From contig NZ_CP036348.1 of NCBI RefSeq assembly GCF_007753095.1, positions 2,542,001-2,606,000 of the forward strand: a stretch of DNA of 64,000 nucleotides, read 5' to 3'. Positions 8,723-17,960 of this stretch are shown here, piece by piece. The DNA comes from Rosistilla carotiformis (GTDB lineage: Bacteria > Planctomycetota > Planctomycetia > Pirellulales > Pirellulaceae). The notes under the pieces are model-generated. The model was given only the letters and a program-made list of their open reading frames with translations. It was not told where the DNA came from and ran no database searches. Numbering within the stretch: the stretch's first letter is position 1; each line of letters begins with the position of its first letter. Both the position numbers and the translations under genes were made by a program.

Positions 8723-10912
8723 TCAGCGATCGCCATAGACCGGCGGTTTCCAATCCTTGGGCAGACGTCCTTGTGGGCGGACGCCTTGCGCATCTTCGGG
8801 AATCTTGACGGTCTCCGCAGTCTGCAACGGTAAGTCATCGGGCAAGTGCTTAATCTTGAAATCCTTGTATTGGATCTTCATCGCCGGTCCGACATGCACC
8901 TGAACTGCAAGCACTCCTTCCAATGCGCGGCCATTTTCATCGAGATCGATCAGGTCGGCGGTTTGGTGACCGTCGATCCAATGTTCGTGATGATTGCCAC
9001 GGACCAGAACGCGATAATCGTGCCACTGATCGGCCGCGAATTCTTTGACCGGCATCGTGCCGACGATCCAAGGTTGCCCATCGGGGGCGATGACCACCTG
9101 TTCGCCAGTATGCGATAAAATTCGTCGGCCCCGTTCTTCGTACAGCATGCCGTTGTACTTCGGTACGTTGGCGACCACGTCGCACTGGTATCCGGTCACG
9201 ATATCCAGCCCGAGATCGGGGCGCGAGGTGCCGCGGTATTGAATGCCACTGTTGCCTCCGGCGGTGACTTTAACTTTCACCCGCAGGTCGAAGTTGCGGA
9301 TCGTCGAATCCTCCCAAGTCAGGAAGCGGTTCATCTTCAGCGAGCCATCGGTGACACCCGTCAGCGCCCCCTCCTTCACCGACCAATATTTGGGATCGCC
9401 CGACCAATGACGCAGCGTTTTGCCGTCAAACACGTGGACGAAGCCCTCGCTGTCAACACGTGCCCCCACCGCTGCGGACGCTTCAGGATAGGGAACCGTC
9501 GACGCCACGAACGGGGCTTTCAACGGATCCAACGGTCCGCCAAGTTCCGCGACACGTGCGGTCGTGCGGGCTCGCATCGCGGCTAACGTTTCGGCGTGCT
9601 TGGGATCGTTCGCAAGATTCGTGAGTTCGTCGGGATCGGTTTGAAGATCGTGCAAAAATTCATGGTTGTGGTGATCGAAGTAGCGGACGTACTTGAAGTC
9701 GGCGTTGCGGACGCCTTCAAACGCGGGGATGCGATTGCGGACAGCGAAGTGTTCGTGAAAACTCTCGGTTCGCCAGTTCGCGGGCGGTTGATCGGCAACG
9801 ATCGGTTGCAAACTGTGGCCCTGATAACGCTTCGGAATTTCCACTCCAGCCCAATCAAGGAAGGTCGCTGGCAGGTCCAGGTTCAACGCGATCGCGTCGC
9901 TTACCTGACCGCGTCGTGGTTCCGCGACACGCGGATCGGCAACGATCAACGGAACGCGAAGCGATTCCTCAAAGTGCGACCATTTTCCGGCGAGTCCTCG
10001 ATTGCCCATGTGGTAGCCGTTGTCGGCGGTGTACACGATGATCGTGTTGTCGGCCAAGCCGGCAGCTTCCAATTCAGCCATGAAACGCCCGACCGCGTGA
10101 TCGATTCCGCTGGCCATCCGATAGTAGGCGCGGATATTCGTTTGGTACTTCGCGTCGGTATTCCAACGCCAGAAGAAGCGTTCTCGGTTGATCGTCGTTC
10201 GTAAAAAATCGGGTAACGCGTCGAAGATCGCGGGGTCGTTCAAGCGTGGCGGCGCGAGCACTGTGTCGTCAAATTTGCCGTCGACCGATTGTGGCCACGG
10301 AAAGGCACCAATCCCCGGCCGGCGATCGCTATCCTCGGCGTGACATGCATTGAACCAGAGGTTCAATGCAAACGGTTTGCCAGCCGGTTGGTTCTTGATG
10401 AATTCGATTCCGCGATCGACAATCAGGTCGGTCTCATGGCGAAGACTGCCGTCGGGCTGTGGCTTGTAATAAGGATTCCTTGAGATCGCTTCAAATTCGT
10501 CGAAGTGATCCGCGTTGCGAAATCCAGCCGGCATCTTGGCATGCCATTTTCCATAGAATCCCGTGCGGTACCCGTTGGATCGCAGGATGTCGGAATAGAG
10601 TGTTTCGACCGCGTCGGGACGGGCCAGTTCAGGGTTTGCGGCGGTGCCATAGCTGCGGCCTGTCAGTCCGGTCAGCACCGTTGTTCGGCTGACCCAGCAG
10701 ATCGAATGACTAACAAACGCGTTTTCAAAGCGCGTCCCACGAGCCGCCAGCGCGTCGATGTTCGGAGTTTGCGCGACTTCGTTTCCGTAGCAGCCGATCG
10801 AACTGCTGGTTTGGTCGTCAGCGAAGAAGAAGACGATATTGGGAGGATCGGCGGCGCCGAGTCGACTCAGGGAGAGCAGCGTTAGCGCAGCCAGTAGCAG
10901 CAAGTTTTTCAT
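8723..10912 (-). CDS. Exported sulfatase fused to DUF1080 (3-keto-disaccharide hydrolase-like) domain
   Basis: A 729-residue secreted protein with a Sec signal peptide (cleavage near residue 20-21, LGA-ADPP). Residues 24-450 are a type I sulfatase: NIVFFFADD supplies the metal-binding Asp pair, and the later YTADNGYHMGNRG motif fits the family. The site that should carry formylglycine is Cys72-Trp-Val-Ser-Arg76, with Val in place of the usual Pro/Ala. Residues about 490-715 form a DUF1080 lectin/glycosidase-like jelly roll (FDGKTLRHWSGDPKYW, GNSGIQYRG, YQCDV). The protein probably desulfates a marine polysaccharide in the periplasm or outside the cell, with the second domain binding or cleaving the glycan. 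It is a single-gene unit. Confidence 0.92.
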   Translation of the reverse strand: MKNLLLLAALTLLSLSRLGAADPPNIVFFFADDQTSSSIGCYGNEVAQTPNIDALAARGTRFENAFVSHSICWVSRTTVLTGLTGRSYGTAANPELARPDAVETLYSDILRSNGYRTGFYGKWHAKMPAGFRNADHFDEFEAISRNPYYKPQPDGSLRHETDLIVDRGIEFIKNQPAGKPFALNLWFNACHAEDSDRRPGIGAFPWPQSVDGKFDDTVLAPPRLNDPAIFDALPDFLRTTINRERFFWRWNTDAKYQTNIRAYYRMASGIDHAVGRFMAELEAAGLADNTIIVYTADNGYHMGNRGLAGKWSHFEESLRVPLIVADPRVAEPRRGQVSDAIALNLDLPATFLDWAGVEIPKRYQGHSLQPIVADQPPANWRTESFHEHFAVRNRIPAFEGVRNADFKYVRYFDHHNHEFLHDLQTDPDELTNLANDPKHAETLAAMRARTTARVAELGGPLDPLKAPFVASTVPYPEASAAVGARVDSEGFVHVFDGKTLRHWSGDPKYWSVKEGALTGVTDGSLKMNRFLTWEDSTIRNFDLRVKVKVTAGGNSGIQYRGTSRPDLGLDIVTGYQCDVVANVPKYNGMLYEERGRRILSHTGEQVVIAPDGQPWIVGTMPVKEFAADQWHDYRVLVRGNHHEHWIDGHQTADLIDLDENGRALEGVLAVQVHVGPAMKIQYKDFKIKHLPDDLPLQTAETVKIPEDAQGVRPQGRLPKDWKPPVYGDR

Positions 10913-11084
10913 GGCAGTCCGTCAGCTTCGATTCGTTGGGAGTGGGGGACTCCATCGATCCAACGAACGAAATCGCTCGATGGCGACGCCCACTGCGTCG
11001 GCCGGGACCGAAAGAGTGAATCGAGTTTAACTGAAGTTTGCTGCCGATGCGCGTTGCCGCAGCCAGAAGGCACAGCGAAGGAGA

Positions 11085-13085
11085 CTATGCGGCTTTGCTG
11101 ATTTCGTTACCGACCAAACTGCTGTAGAAGGCGTTATTCCCGATCAATTGATGATGGGTGCCGATTTCCGACAGTTCCCCCTGTTCAATGATCGCGATTC
11201 GATCGGCCAGTTCCAAAGTCGTGGGACGGTGGGTGATCATGATCCCGGTACGATCTTTCAAGAAATCAGCCAATACGTCGTGGATCAAGGCTTCGCTTTC
11301 CAAGTCGATCTGGCTTGTCGCTTCGTCGAGGATCAAAATCTCAGGATCTCGCAAAATTGCCCGAGCCAAAGCAATCCGCTGCATCTGTCCACCGCTAAGG
11401 TGCATGCTTCCGCAGCCCAACAGCGTCTGATAGCCGTCGGGCATCTTGCTCATGATGAACTCGTCAGCATGGGCACGCTCGGCAGCCTCGATCACCTGCT
11501 GTTCGGTGGCACCAGGAGATCCGTAGCGAATGTTGTTAAGAATCGTGTCTTCGAACAGGAATGTGCGTTGAGTAACCAAGCCGATCCGGCGTCGCAGATC
11601 GCGAAGCCGCAGCTGACTGACCGGCACGTCGTCAATTGTGACGCTGCCGCCCTGTGGATCGTAGAACCGGCACAACAGATTGATCAGCGTGCTTTTACCC
11701 GAACCGTTCGGTCCCACGATGGCGATGTTTTCACCTTGGTGGATCTCCAAATTCAAGCCATTTAGCGTCAGCGGTCCCGATGGATAAGAGAACTTGATGT
11801 CGTTGAAGGCAATCTTTTGATGGCGTCCTTGCAGCGTCACCGGCTGTGCGGGATCGACGACACGAATCGGTTGATCCAGAATTTCATAGATCCGGTCGGC
11901 CGCCGCGATCCCACGTTGTAGGACGCTCCATACGTCGGTCAATTTCCGAGCCGGGTCGGTCGTTCCGATCAAGAAGGCGAAAAACAGCAGGACCTCCGCG
12001 AAACCTAATTCGGTATAGGTCATGCGAATTCCCAGCAAGTGGGTCTTTTGGTTGAGAACCAAATATCCGCCAGCGATAATCGCCAATGCGATCATCGCCA
12101 TCCCCAACATTTCGGTCGCCGGACGCGTCAACGAATGATACCAAGAGGCCTTCATCGACTTGCTGTAACAAAGTTGAGCGGAGCGGGCGAAACGGGCCCG
12201 TTCAAAACCTTGCGTGTTATAGGCTTTCACCACTTTGATGCCCGCGAACGCTTCGGTCAGCACGCTGTACATCTGGGTCATCTCCTCCATCACGCGGCGG
12301 CTCGCGCGGCGGATCGATTTGCTGAGCATCGAGATCACCCAACCCATCACCGGGGCGATGACCATGATCAAGAGCAACAACCGCCAGCAGACAATCGCCG
12401 CACCCGCGACACAAACGATCATCTTCATCGGCTCCCGAATCGTGCGTCCAAACAGGACGTTGATCCCCGTGGCTAAGTTTCCAACGTCATTGGTCAATCG
12501 CGCGGTCAAACCGCTGGAGCCGTTGTCGCCAAAGCTGTTTAAATCCAAACGCAACGATTGGCGAAACAGCATGTTCCGTACGTCCATGCAGGTGCGTTCA
12601 GAGACCTCCTGGACCAACATCAAGTTGGCCGTCAGGGCAACTAACTTGATCGCCGTGCCCACCATCAGCACCACGATCAACATGACCAACACTTGAAACG
12701 GCCGGTTCGGCAAATACTTCGCGGCTAAAGGAGCAGCCCAAGCCAGCGCCTCGGACTTGCGGTTTTCAACGGCAAGCTTCGATTCGTTCCATAGGATCAC
12801 ACTATCGATCCGAGTGCGTTCTTCATCGGTCGTCGCTAGCCCGCGTTCATCAGCGAGTTGCTGAAGGTCGGCCTGAATCTGGCTGATCTCGGTGACGAGC
12901 TTGGCCTGTTCTTTCTCGACGTAGCTGGAGACACCATCCCCCTCGAAGACGATTTCGATCATCGGATACAACGTTCCGATGTTCAAACCCCACAACAAAG
13001 CGACAAAGGCCGACGATAGGACAACGCCAGCGATCGCCAAACGTTGCCGAAATGAGATCCGCAGGATGCGGCAAAAATTTCGCAT
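11085..13085 (-). CDS. Type-1 ABC exporter (fused permease and ATPase)
   Basis: A 666-residue half-transporter of the MsbA/lipid-or-peptide exporter type: six TM segments (residues 10-380) then an ATPase domain. Walker A GPNGSGKST, signature LSGGQMQR, Walker B ILILDEAT and the His-switch MITHRPT are all intact. Between TM1 and TM2 there is an unusually long (about 80 residues) charged extracytoplasmic segment with heptad-like Glu/Gln/Leu pattern, probably a coiled coil. The start at ATG 13085 (MRNFCRILRIS) has AAGGA about 13 nt upstream; an in-frame ATG at 13148 adds 21 residues. It is monocistronic. It lies 2.8 kb from the TolC/HlyD operon but is separated from it by two plus-strand genes, so a functional link is only possible, not shown. 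Confidence 0.92.
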   Translation of the reverse strand: MRNFCRILRISFRQRLAIAGVVLSSAFVALLWGLNIGTLYPMIEIVFEGDGVSSYVEKEQAKLVTEISQIQADLQQLADERGLATTDEERTRIDSVILWNESKLAVENRKSEALAWAAPLAAKYLPNRPFQVLVMLIVVLMVGTAIKLVALTANLMLVQEVSERTCMDVRNMLFRQSLRLDLNSFGDNGSSGLTARLTNDVGNLATGINVLFGRTIREPMKMIVCVAGAAIVCWRLLLLIMVIAPVMGWVISMLSKSIRRASRRVMEEMTQMYSVLTEAFAGIKVVKAYNTQGFERARFARSAQLCYSKSMKASWYHSLTRPATEMLGMAMIALAIIAGGYLVLNQKTHLLGIRMTYTELGFAEVLLFFAFLIGTTDPARKLTDVWSVLQRGIAAADRIYEILDQPIRVVDPAQPVTLQGRHQKIAFNDIKFSYPSGPLTLNGLNLEIHQGENIAIVGPNGSGKSTLINLLCRFYDPQGGSVTIDDVPVSQLRLRDLRRRIGLVTQRTFLFEDTILNNIRYGSPGATEQQVIEAAERAHADEFIMSKMPDGYQTLLGCGSMHLSGGQMQRIALARAILRDPEILILDEATSQIDLESEALIHDVLADFLKDRTGIMITHRPTTLELADRIAIIEQGELSEIGTHHQLIGNNAFYSSLVGNEISKAA

Positions 13086-13524
13086 GGATAAGCGACCGTC
13101 CTTGATCGCGAGAGAAAAAACAGGAATCCAATGACGCAACGGACGCAATCGTAGGAATGCTTATCGTTTGACGCAAGGGAAATCTTCAGTCGCAACGTTT
13201 TTGCTAGCGATGGCAGTTTTGTCTGCCGGAACGATTGTGGGGCTTGTAGCGATCGGGGCCCCCGAGGAATCTTGAAGGTTGCTCGGCGGTCCGTTGGACC
13301 GCCCTAAGCCGAACCTTCCCATGGCCGCAGCGCACGCCGGCCGGATCCATCGAGCCCCCAAAATGATTGTCAGCCGTGCTTTTGTAGCCCGCGCGTTGGC
13401 GCCGTCGTCTTTGCGAGGGGCGCCCCCTGAATGCCATCGTGCCCCCATGCAGATTCGCCCCCACCGGTTTAAGATAGGCGGCTACCGTCAACGATCGATT
13501 CCCTGGTGACAGCTGGACAAACGT
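13086..13524. other. Intergenic region between ABC exporter and HtrA gene
   Basis: About 440 bases between divergent genes. It should hold promoters for both. I could not identify convincing -35/-10 elements. A TTGCTAGCG motif found in several other gaps of this window occurs at 13201-13209. Open frames on the minus strand here (13161-13448, 13204-13833) have low-complexity composition, and the second overlaps the protease gene; I do not regard them as genes. Confidence 0.5.
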
Positions 13525-14673
13525 ATGATGCTCACGCCCAAAATTTCCGAACCGATTGGCATTCTGAATTGGCTGCGTCCTTCTCTGGCAGCAGCTATCA
13601 TTTGCTTTCCGTTTGCTAGCACGCACGCCCAGGTCGACACGGGCCCTCGGGCGTTGTCGCGAGCGTTCCAAAGTGCGGCAAAACTGGCAACTGCGTCGGT
13701 CGTCACGGTGATTTCTTATGGACAGAACGTCGACGAACAGGGGTTGCCGATCGAATCGTCCGAGGAGGACGAATTTAATATCGAATCGCCTGAGGAGGAC
13801 GAAGGCTTTTCTGAACTCGACGAAATTCCGCACACGAAAGAGATGTTACCGGCGACCGGCTTGGGATCGGGAGTGATCCTAACGGCCGAAGGTTTAATCA
13901 TCAGCAACAATCATGTCATTCGCGATGCGCGACGCGTGATCGTTCGTCTGCATGACGGCCTCGAAGTGACCGCCACGAAGGTGCTGGGGGATCCCGCCAG
14001 CGACATCGCTATCATTCAAATCGAAACCGACGAAACTCTTGTTCCAGCGCAACTGGGGAATTCCAAAGACTTGCAAATCGGGGAATGGGTGTTGGCGATC
14101 GGTAGCCCTTTCCGCTTGGACGCGACCGTCAGCGCGGGGATCATCAGCGCGATTGGCCGACGGCTGGACGCGATTCGGCGCGGGCGACTGCTGCAGACCG
14201 ATGCGGCAATCAATCCCGGCAATTCAGGCGGCCCACTGATTAACCTCGATGGCCAAGTGGTCGGGATCAGTACGGCAATTGCTACCCGCAGCGGGGGCTA
14301 TCAAGGAATCGGATTTGCAGTGCCGATCAACCAAGCTAATTGGATCGCACGCGAATTGGCGGAGTATGGCGAAGTCCGCCGGGCTTCGATCGGATTGTCT
14401 TTGGCGATGCTGAATCCTCGGATCGCCCGCCAGTTGGAACTGCCGATGAAAACGGGGATTTTGGTCGTCGCGGTGACCAAGAACCATGCCGCAGCCAAAG
14501 CGGGCGTTGAACCGTATGATGTGATCCTGGAATTTAACGGCCAAGCAATCGTTAAGCCACGCGACTTACAAGAAGCGATCGAGCGGGAACCGATTGGATC
14601 GACGCAAAAGTTGACGGTGTTTCGCAAAGGCGAGCGGTTGGAACTGACCGTCACCCTCGAAGCCGCGTTGTAG
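13525..14673 (+). CDS. HtrA/DegP-like trypsin-type serine protease with one PDZ domain
   Basis: A 382-residue exported protease (signal segment residues 17-36, ending AQ). The catalytic triad is complete: His130 in ISNNHVI, Asp160 in DPASDIAII, Ser234 in NPGNSGGPL. A single PDZ domain follows (residues about 290-380, GILVVAVTKNHAAAKAGVEPYD). It is a periplasmic quality-control protease/chaperone of the HhoA/DegS single-PDZ type. Odd feature: residues 72-102 form an acidic linker made of an imperfect tandem duplication (IESSEEDEFN / IESPEEDEGF) between the signal region and the protease domain. Two adjacent ATG codons (13525, 13528) are possible starts. It is followed by the antiporter gene after 74 bases. 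Confidence 0.93.
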   Translation: MMLTPKISEPIGILNWLRPSLAAAIICFPFASTHAQVDTGPRALSRAFQSAAKLATASVVTVISYGQNVDEQGLPIESSEEDEFNIESPEEDEGFSELDEIPHTKEMLPATGLGSGVILTAEGLIISNNHVIRDARRVIVRLHDGLEVTATKVLGDPASDIAIIQIETDETLVPAQLGNSKDLQIGEWVLAIGSPFRLDATVSAGIISAIGRRLDAIRRGRLLQTDAAINPGNSGGPLINLDGQVVGISTAIATRSGGYQGIGFAVPINQANWIARELAEYGEVRRASIGLSLAMLNPRIARQLELPMKTGILVVAVTKNHAAAKAGVEPYDVILEFNGQAIVKPRDLQEAIEREPIGSTQKLTVFRKGERLELTVTLEAAL

Positions 14674-14747
14674 AATCTTCGGTCGGTCTCGAAACCTGCC
14701 TCGCTGTCTCTCCCCCAAGCCACACTCAAACCCTAGCGATCCCTATC

Positions 14748-15809
14748 GTGCTCGAAGCCTTCTTTGAACATTTTTTTGCGTTTGATCTCGTCACGTGGTT
14801 GCACGGCGCTCCCTGGATTCTGATCGCGTTGGGGTTGGTCGTGGGGGTCTTGATGCTGGGGAAATCGGCCGACGTGTTGGTCGACGAAGCGACCGAACTG
14901 TCGCTGAAGCTGGGCATGCCACGCGTGATCGTGGGAGCCACGATTGTCAGTCTCGGCACGACGACTCCCGAAGCGGTTGTCAGCGTGATGGCGGCGGTTG
15001 GCGGCACGCCCGGTTTGGCGTTGGGAAATGCCGTCGGATCGATCATCTGCGATACCGGGTTGATCCTCGGAATCGCATGCCTGATCGCGCCGATTCCGTT
15101 GGACCGTTGGTTGGTCAATCGCCAGGGGATGGTTCAATTTGGTGCCGGGCTACTGTTGATCGCGATGTGTGTCCCGTGGACTCGGCTGGATACGATGATG
15201 ACCCAGGGTGGGCTGTTGCCACAGTGGGGCGGCTTTCTGTTCCTGGCCCTCTTGGGCGTCTATGTGATGTGGTCGATTCGAGTCGCCAAATCGAAAGGGA
15301 TCAGCGACGAACCGGCTGAGGACGCGGAGGATGCCGAGGAATCAAAGTCGACCGTCGCGATGGTCTTCATGCTGCTCGTGGCTACCTTTTTTGTCGTCGT
15401 TTCGTCGGAGATCTTGATCTCTGCGGCAATTGAAACGGCGGCGAGGTTGAATGTTCCCGAAGGAGTGATCGCAGCGACGTTGGTCGCCTTCGGCACTTCG
15501 CTGCCGGAATTGACGATCGCGATCACCGCCAGCTTAAAAGGACGTGGTGAACTGGCGATCGGCAACGTGATCGGTGCCGACATCTTGAACGTGCTGTTTG
15601 TCGCGGGAGCTGCCGCGGCGGTTACGCCGGTGGGGTTGACGGCTGCCCCCGAATTTTTCCGTGTCCAATTTCCAGCGATGCTTGCGGTGCTGATCACGTT
15701 TCGGATCGCGATCATGTTCGCCAAAGGAGATCAATTGCCACGCTGGGCAGGATTTCTGTTGGTCGGGTTCTATTTCGCCTACCTTGGCTTTAGCTTTGTG
15801 ATGCGGTAA
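14748..15809 (+). CDS. Calcium/sodium antiporter (CaCA family, YrbG-like)
   Basis: A 353-residue inner-membrane cation exchanger. The two alpha repeats are clear: TTTPEAVVSVMAAVGG...GNAVGSIICDTG near residue 65 and GTSLPELTIAIT...GNVIGADILN near residue 250. These carry the conserved Pro-Glu and Gly-Asn pairs that bind Ca2+/Na+. The halves are linked by an acidic cytoplasmic loop (SDEPAEDAEDAEESKS). The start is GTG at 14748. It exports Ca2+ or exchanges it with Na+, which fits a marine organism. It is convergent with the M50 gene, whose stop lies 36 bases away. Confidence 0.92.
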   Translation: MLEAFFEHFFAFDLVTWLHGAPWILIALGLVVGVLMLGKSADVLVDEATELSLKLGMPRVIVGATIVSLGTTTPEAVVSVMAAVGGTPGLALGNAVGSIICDTGLILGIACLIAPIPLDRWLVNRQGMVQFGAGLLLIAMCVPWTRLDTMMTQGGLLPQWGGFLFLALLGVYVMWSIRVAKSKGISDEPAEDAEDAEESKSTVAMVFMLLVATFFVVVSSEILISAAIETAARLNVPEGVIAATLVAFGTSLPELTIAITASLKGRGELAIGNVIGADILNVLFVAGAAAAVTPVGLTAAPEFFRVQFPAMLAVLITFRIAIMFAKGDQLPRWAGFLLVGFYFAYLGFSFVMR

Positions 15810-15844
15810 GCCTCGCGCCGGTCGGCGGCTGTTATTTCCGTGCT

Positions 15845-17959
15845 TCAACCGCTGAAGTAGTCCCAGATCGCGCGGCCTAACGTCAACCGTTGACAGCCGA
15901 GTCGCACCGAAGCGCGTTGACCACAACGCAACCGAAGGCTTTGCTCCTCGGTCAGCGAGACATACGCGTTCAAACGCGGCTCACACAATCGAATCCGATC
16001 GTCGTCTTGGATCACTGATAATCTGCCGCCGTTGCTTGCGAGTAACGCGTCGTCGGGAACCGTGTCGGAGGCTCGCGATTCGGCGTGCGAGACAAACGCG
16101 TTCCAGCTGGGCTGTCGAGAAACGATCACCGTCACCGCGGCCCGGCTCCAATCTTCGCTGAGTCCTGCCTCGCGTTGGCTCAGCGAAATCTTCAGCCGCT
16201 TGCGTTCCTCGAATCCCACGGCCCCAATCTCGTCCCCCGCCTGAACGTAACAGCCCAACAGTGTCCGCAAACGTCGCGCAACGATGCGGCCATCCCCGGG
16301 GGCGCGAACGACCAAGCTGTCGACCTCCTGTTGTTTCTGCTGCGTCTGCTGCTGCAATCCAATCAGCCGCGATTGCGCATCCCCCAGCGAAGAAAGATCG
16401 CTGTTCCATCGCGCCCCACGCACCTCCTGTTCGACCTGCGAACGCTCTTTGATCAGCGCGGCCAACTGGTGTCGCAGTTCATCGTTGCGAAGTGTGAGGA
16501 TCGGTTGCCCGGCCACGACGGCGTCGCCATCCTGGACATGCACCCGGTCGACAAATCCGGCCAACGGCGCGCGGACGACTGCCGGCGGATCATACTGCAC
16601 GATGGCGGGTGTTGTCCCACGCAGTTCGGTGGGAACAAGAAACAGCAACAGCGTGGCGAGCGCTGCCAGACCGACCAACCGAAACGCAAGCCGTGCGGCA
16701 AACAATTCGCCGCGACGATACAGTTCGATCAAGTCGTGTGCCAGCCGCCACAACGGGATTAGGGCAAAAGAGACCGCGCCGGCAGCTGCGATCAAAATCC
16801 CTGCGCCATGAAAAATTGCAGCCGCGGTCAGTAACATCCCCGCAACGGTGAAGACGCGGTAGATCGCAGCGGCAAGGCCATAACCTTTGACCCAACGGGG
16901 ATCCCCCGTGGGCATCGGCGGCATTGTTCGGTCGAGTCCCAACACGTACCGAGCGCCCCAATACCGGGCGTACGATTGACCGTAGCTGGATAGGTTGTCG
17001 ACACCAGTGATGTCCGCCAAGGCAAAGTAGCCATCAAACTTCAACAGCGGGTTCAGGTTAAACAGTAGCGAACTGACCGAAGCCAACAGGAAGACATCAG
17101 CTGCTGCTTGCTGCAGCGGCAAATGGTCCGTGAAGTTCCACACCAATAGCGACAGACCGGCGACGAACAGTTCGATGCCGACGCCAGCGAGGGTTACGTG
17201 CAACCGCTGCCAACGCGATTTGAAACGCCAAGCAGAGGAGACGTCGACATAAGCGATCGGCATCAACAGGATCCACGCCAACCCCGCATCACGAACCGAT
17301 CCGCCGTAACGTTTGCAGGTTCCTGCATGCGCCGTTTCGTGGACCGCTTTCAAGCCGATCCAAGCAATCGCCAGCCAGAGCCCTCGCCACGGCGTCAGCA
17401 AGTTTTCATAACATGCAAAAAAGTCGCTCCATTGACCAACCATCATCGCTGTCGAGACCATCAGGACCGCGACGCCAATCAACAATGTTTGCCACGCGAA
17501 CAGCCAACGCGCCCGGGGGACCCAAGCTGTCAGGAGACGATCGGGATCGCACAGCGAGATCTTCCAGAAATAGCAGTGCCCCAACATCGATAACCATCGC
17601 GCCGGCAACGCTTTGTCGGGCGACGAGGGAACAGGCGATCGGGCGGCCTCCGCGGTTAATCCGTTTTTCGTCAGCCATTGGCAAAGCGCTGCCGCCGATT
17701 CACGCGGCCAGTTTGCCGCGCGGCCATCCGCTGCATTGGGTTGCATCGCTCGCCAAGCCTCTTCCGGAGAAGCACCGTCGGCCAGCCAGCGGACGAAGGT
17801 TTGTTCTTGCGGACCAAGTCGAAAGAAACTCTGGTTGCGAGGGTCTTCGAGGACGCATCGCGACGGGGCGTCGCCGCGCGGATGCAACAAGAGATCGTCG
17901 CGTAAACAGAGCTTCGGTGGCAGTTCGATCGTCCGTTCTGGTGCGTTCACTGCAGTCAT
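15845..17959 (-). CDS. M50 (site-2-protease-like) membrane protein fused to HlyD-like adaptor
   Basis: A 704-residue polytopic protein. Residues 35-100 resemble a PqqD-like small domain. Residues 150-440 are a multi-TM M50 core with HETAH at 207-211 (HExxH zinc site) and NPLLKFDG at 303-310 (the NxxPxxxxDG motif giving the third metal ligand), so the peptidase looks intact. Residues about 455-620 form a barrel-sandwich/HlyD-like adaptor (RAPLAGFVDRVHVQDGD and VVRAPGDGRI) with a helical hairpin between. ATG 17959 lies one base after the upstream stop; a frame to 18139 would overlap the previous gene. It is the last gene of a TolC-HlyD-HlyD-M50 operon. Likely role: periplasm-spanning export coupled to intramembrane proteolysis, with the substrate perhaps the giant divergent protein (inference). 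Confidence 0.88.
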   Translation of the reverse strand: MTAVNAPERTIELPPKLCLRDDLLLHPRGDAPSRCVLEDPRNQSFFRLGPQEQTFVRWLADGASPEEAWRAMQPNAADGRAANWPRESAAALCQWLTKNGLTAEAARSPVPSSPDKALPARWLSMLGHCYFWKISLCDPDRLLTAWVPRARWLFAWQTLLIGVAVLMVSTAMMVGQWSDFFACYENLLTPWRGLWLAIAWIGLKAVHETAHAGTCKRYGGSVRDAGLAWILLMPIAYVDVSSAWRFKSRWQRLHVTLAGVGIELFVAGLSLLVWNFTDHLPLQQAAADVFLLASVSSLLFNLNPLLKFDGYFALADITGVDNLSSYGQSYARYWGARYVLGLDRTMPPMPTGDPRWVKGYGLAAAIYRVFTVAGMLLTAAAIFHGAGILIAAAGAVSFALIPLWRLAHDLIELYRRGELFAARLAFRLVGLAALATLLLFLVPTELRGTTPAIVQYDPPAVVRAPLAGFVDRVHVQDGDAVVAGQPILTLRNDELRHQLAALIKERSQVEQEVRGARWNSDLSSLGDAQSRLIGLQQQTQQKQQEVDSLVVRAPGDGRIVARRLRTLLGCYVQAGDEIGAVGFEERKRLKISLSQREAGLSEDWSRAAVTVIVSRQPSWNAFVSHAESRASDTVPDDALLASNGGRLSVIQDDDRIRLCEPRLNAYVSLTEEQSLRLRCGQRASVRLGCQRLTLGRAIWDYFSG

Positions 17960-17960
17960 T

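Noticed and set aside
13204-13833. A 209-residue minus-strand frame across the HtrA promoter and 5' end
   Set aside because: Overlaps the start of a clear protease gene; low-complexity, basic, no motif.
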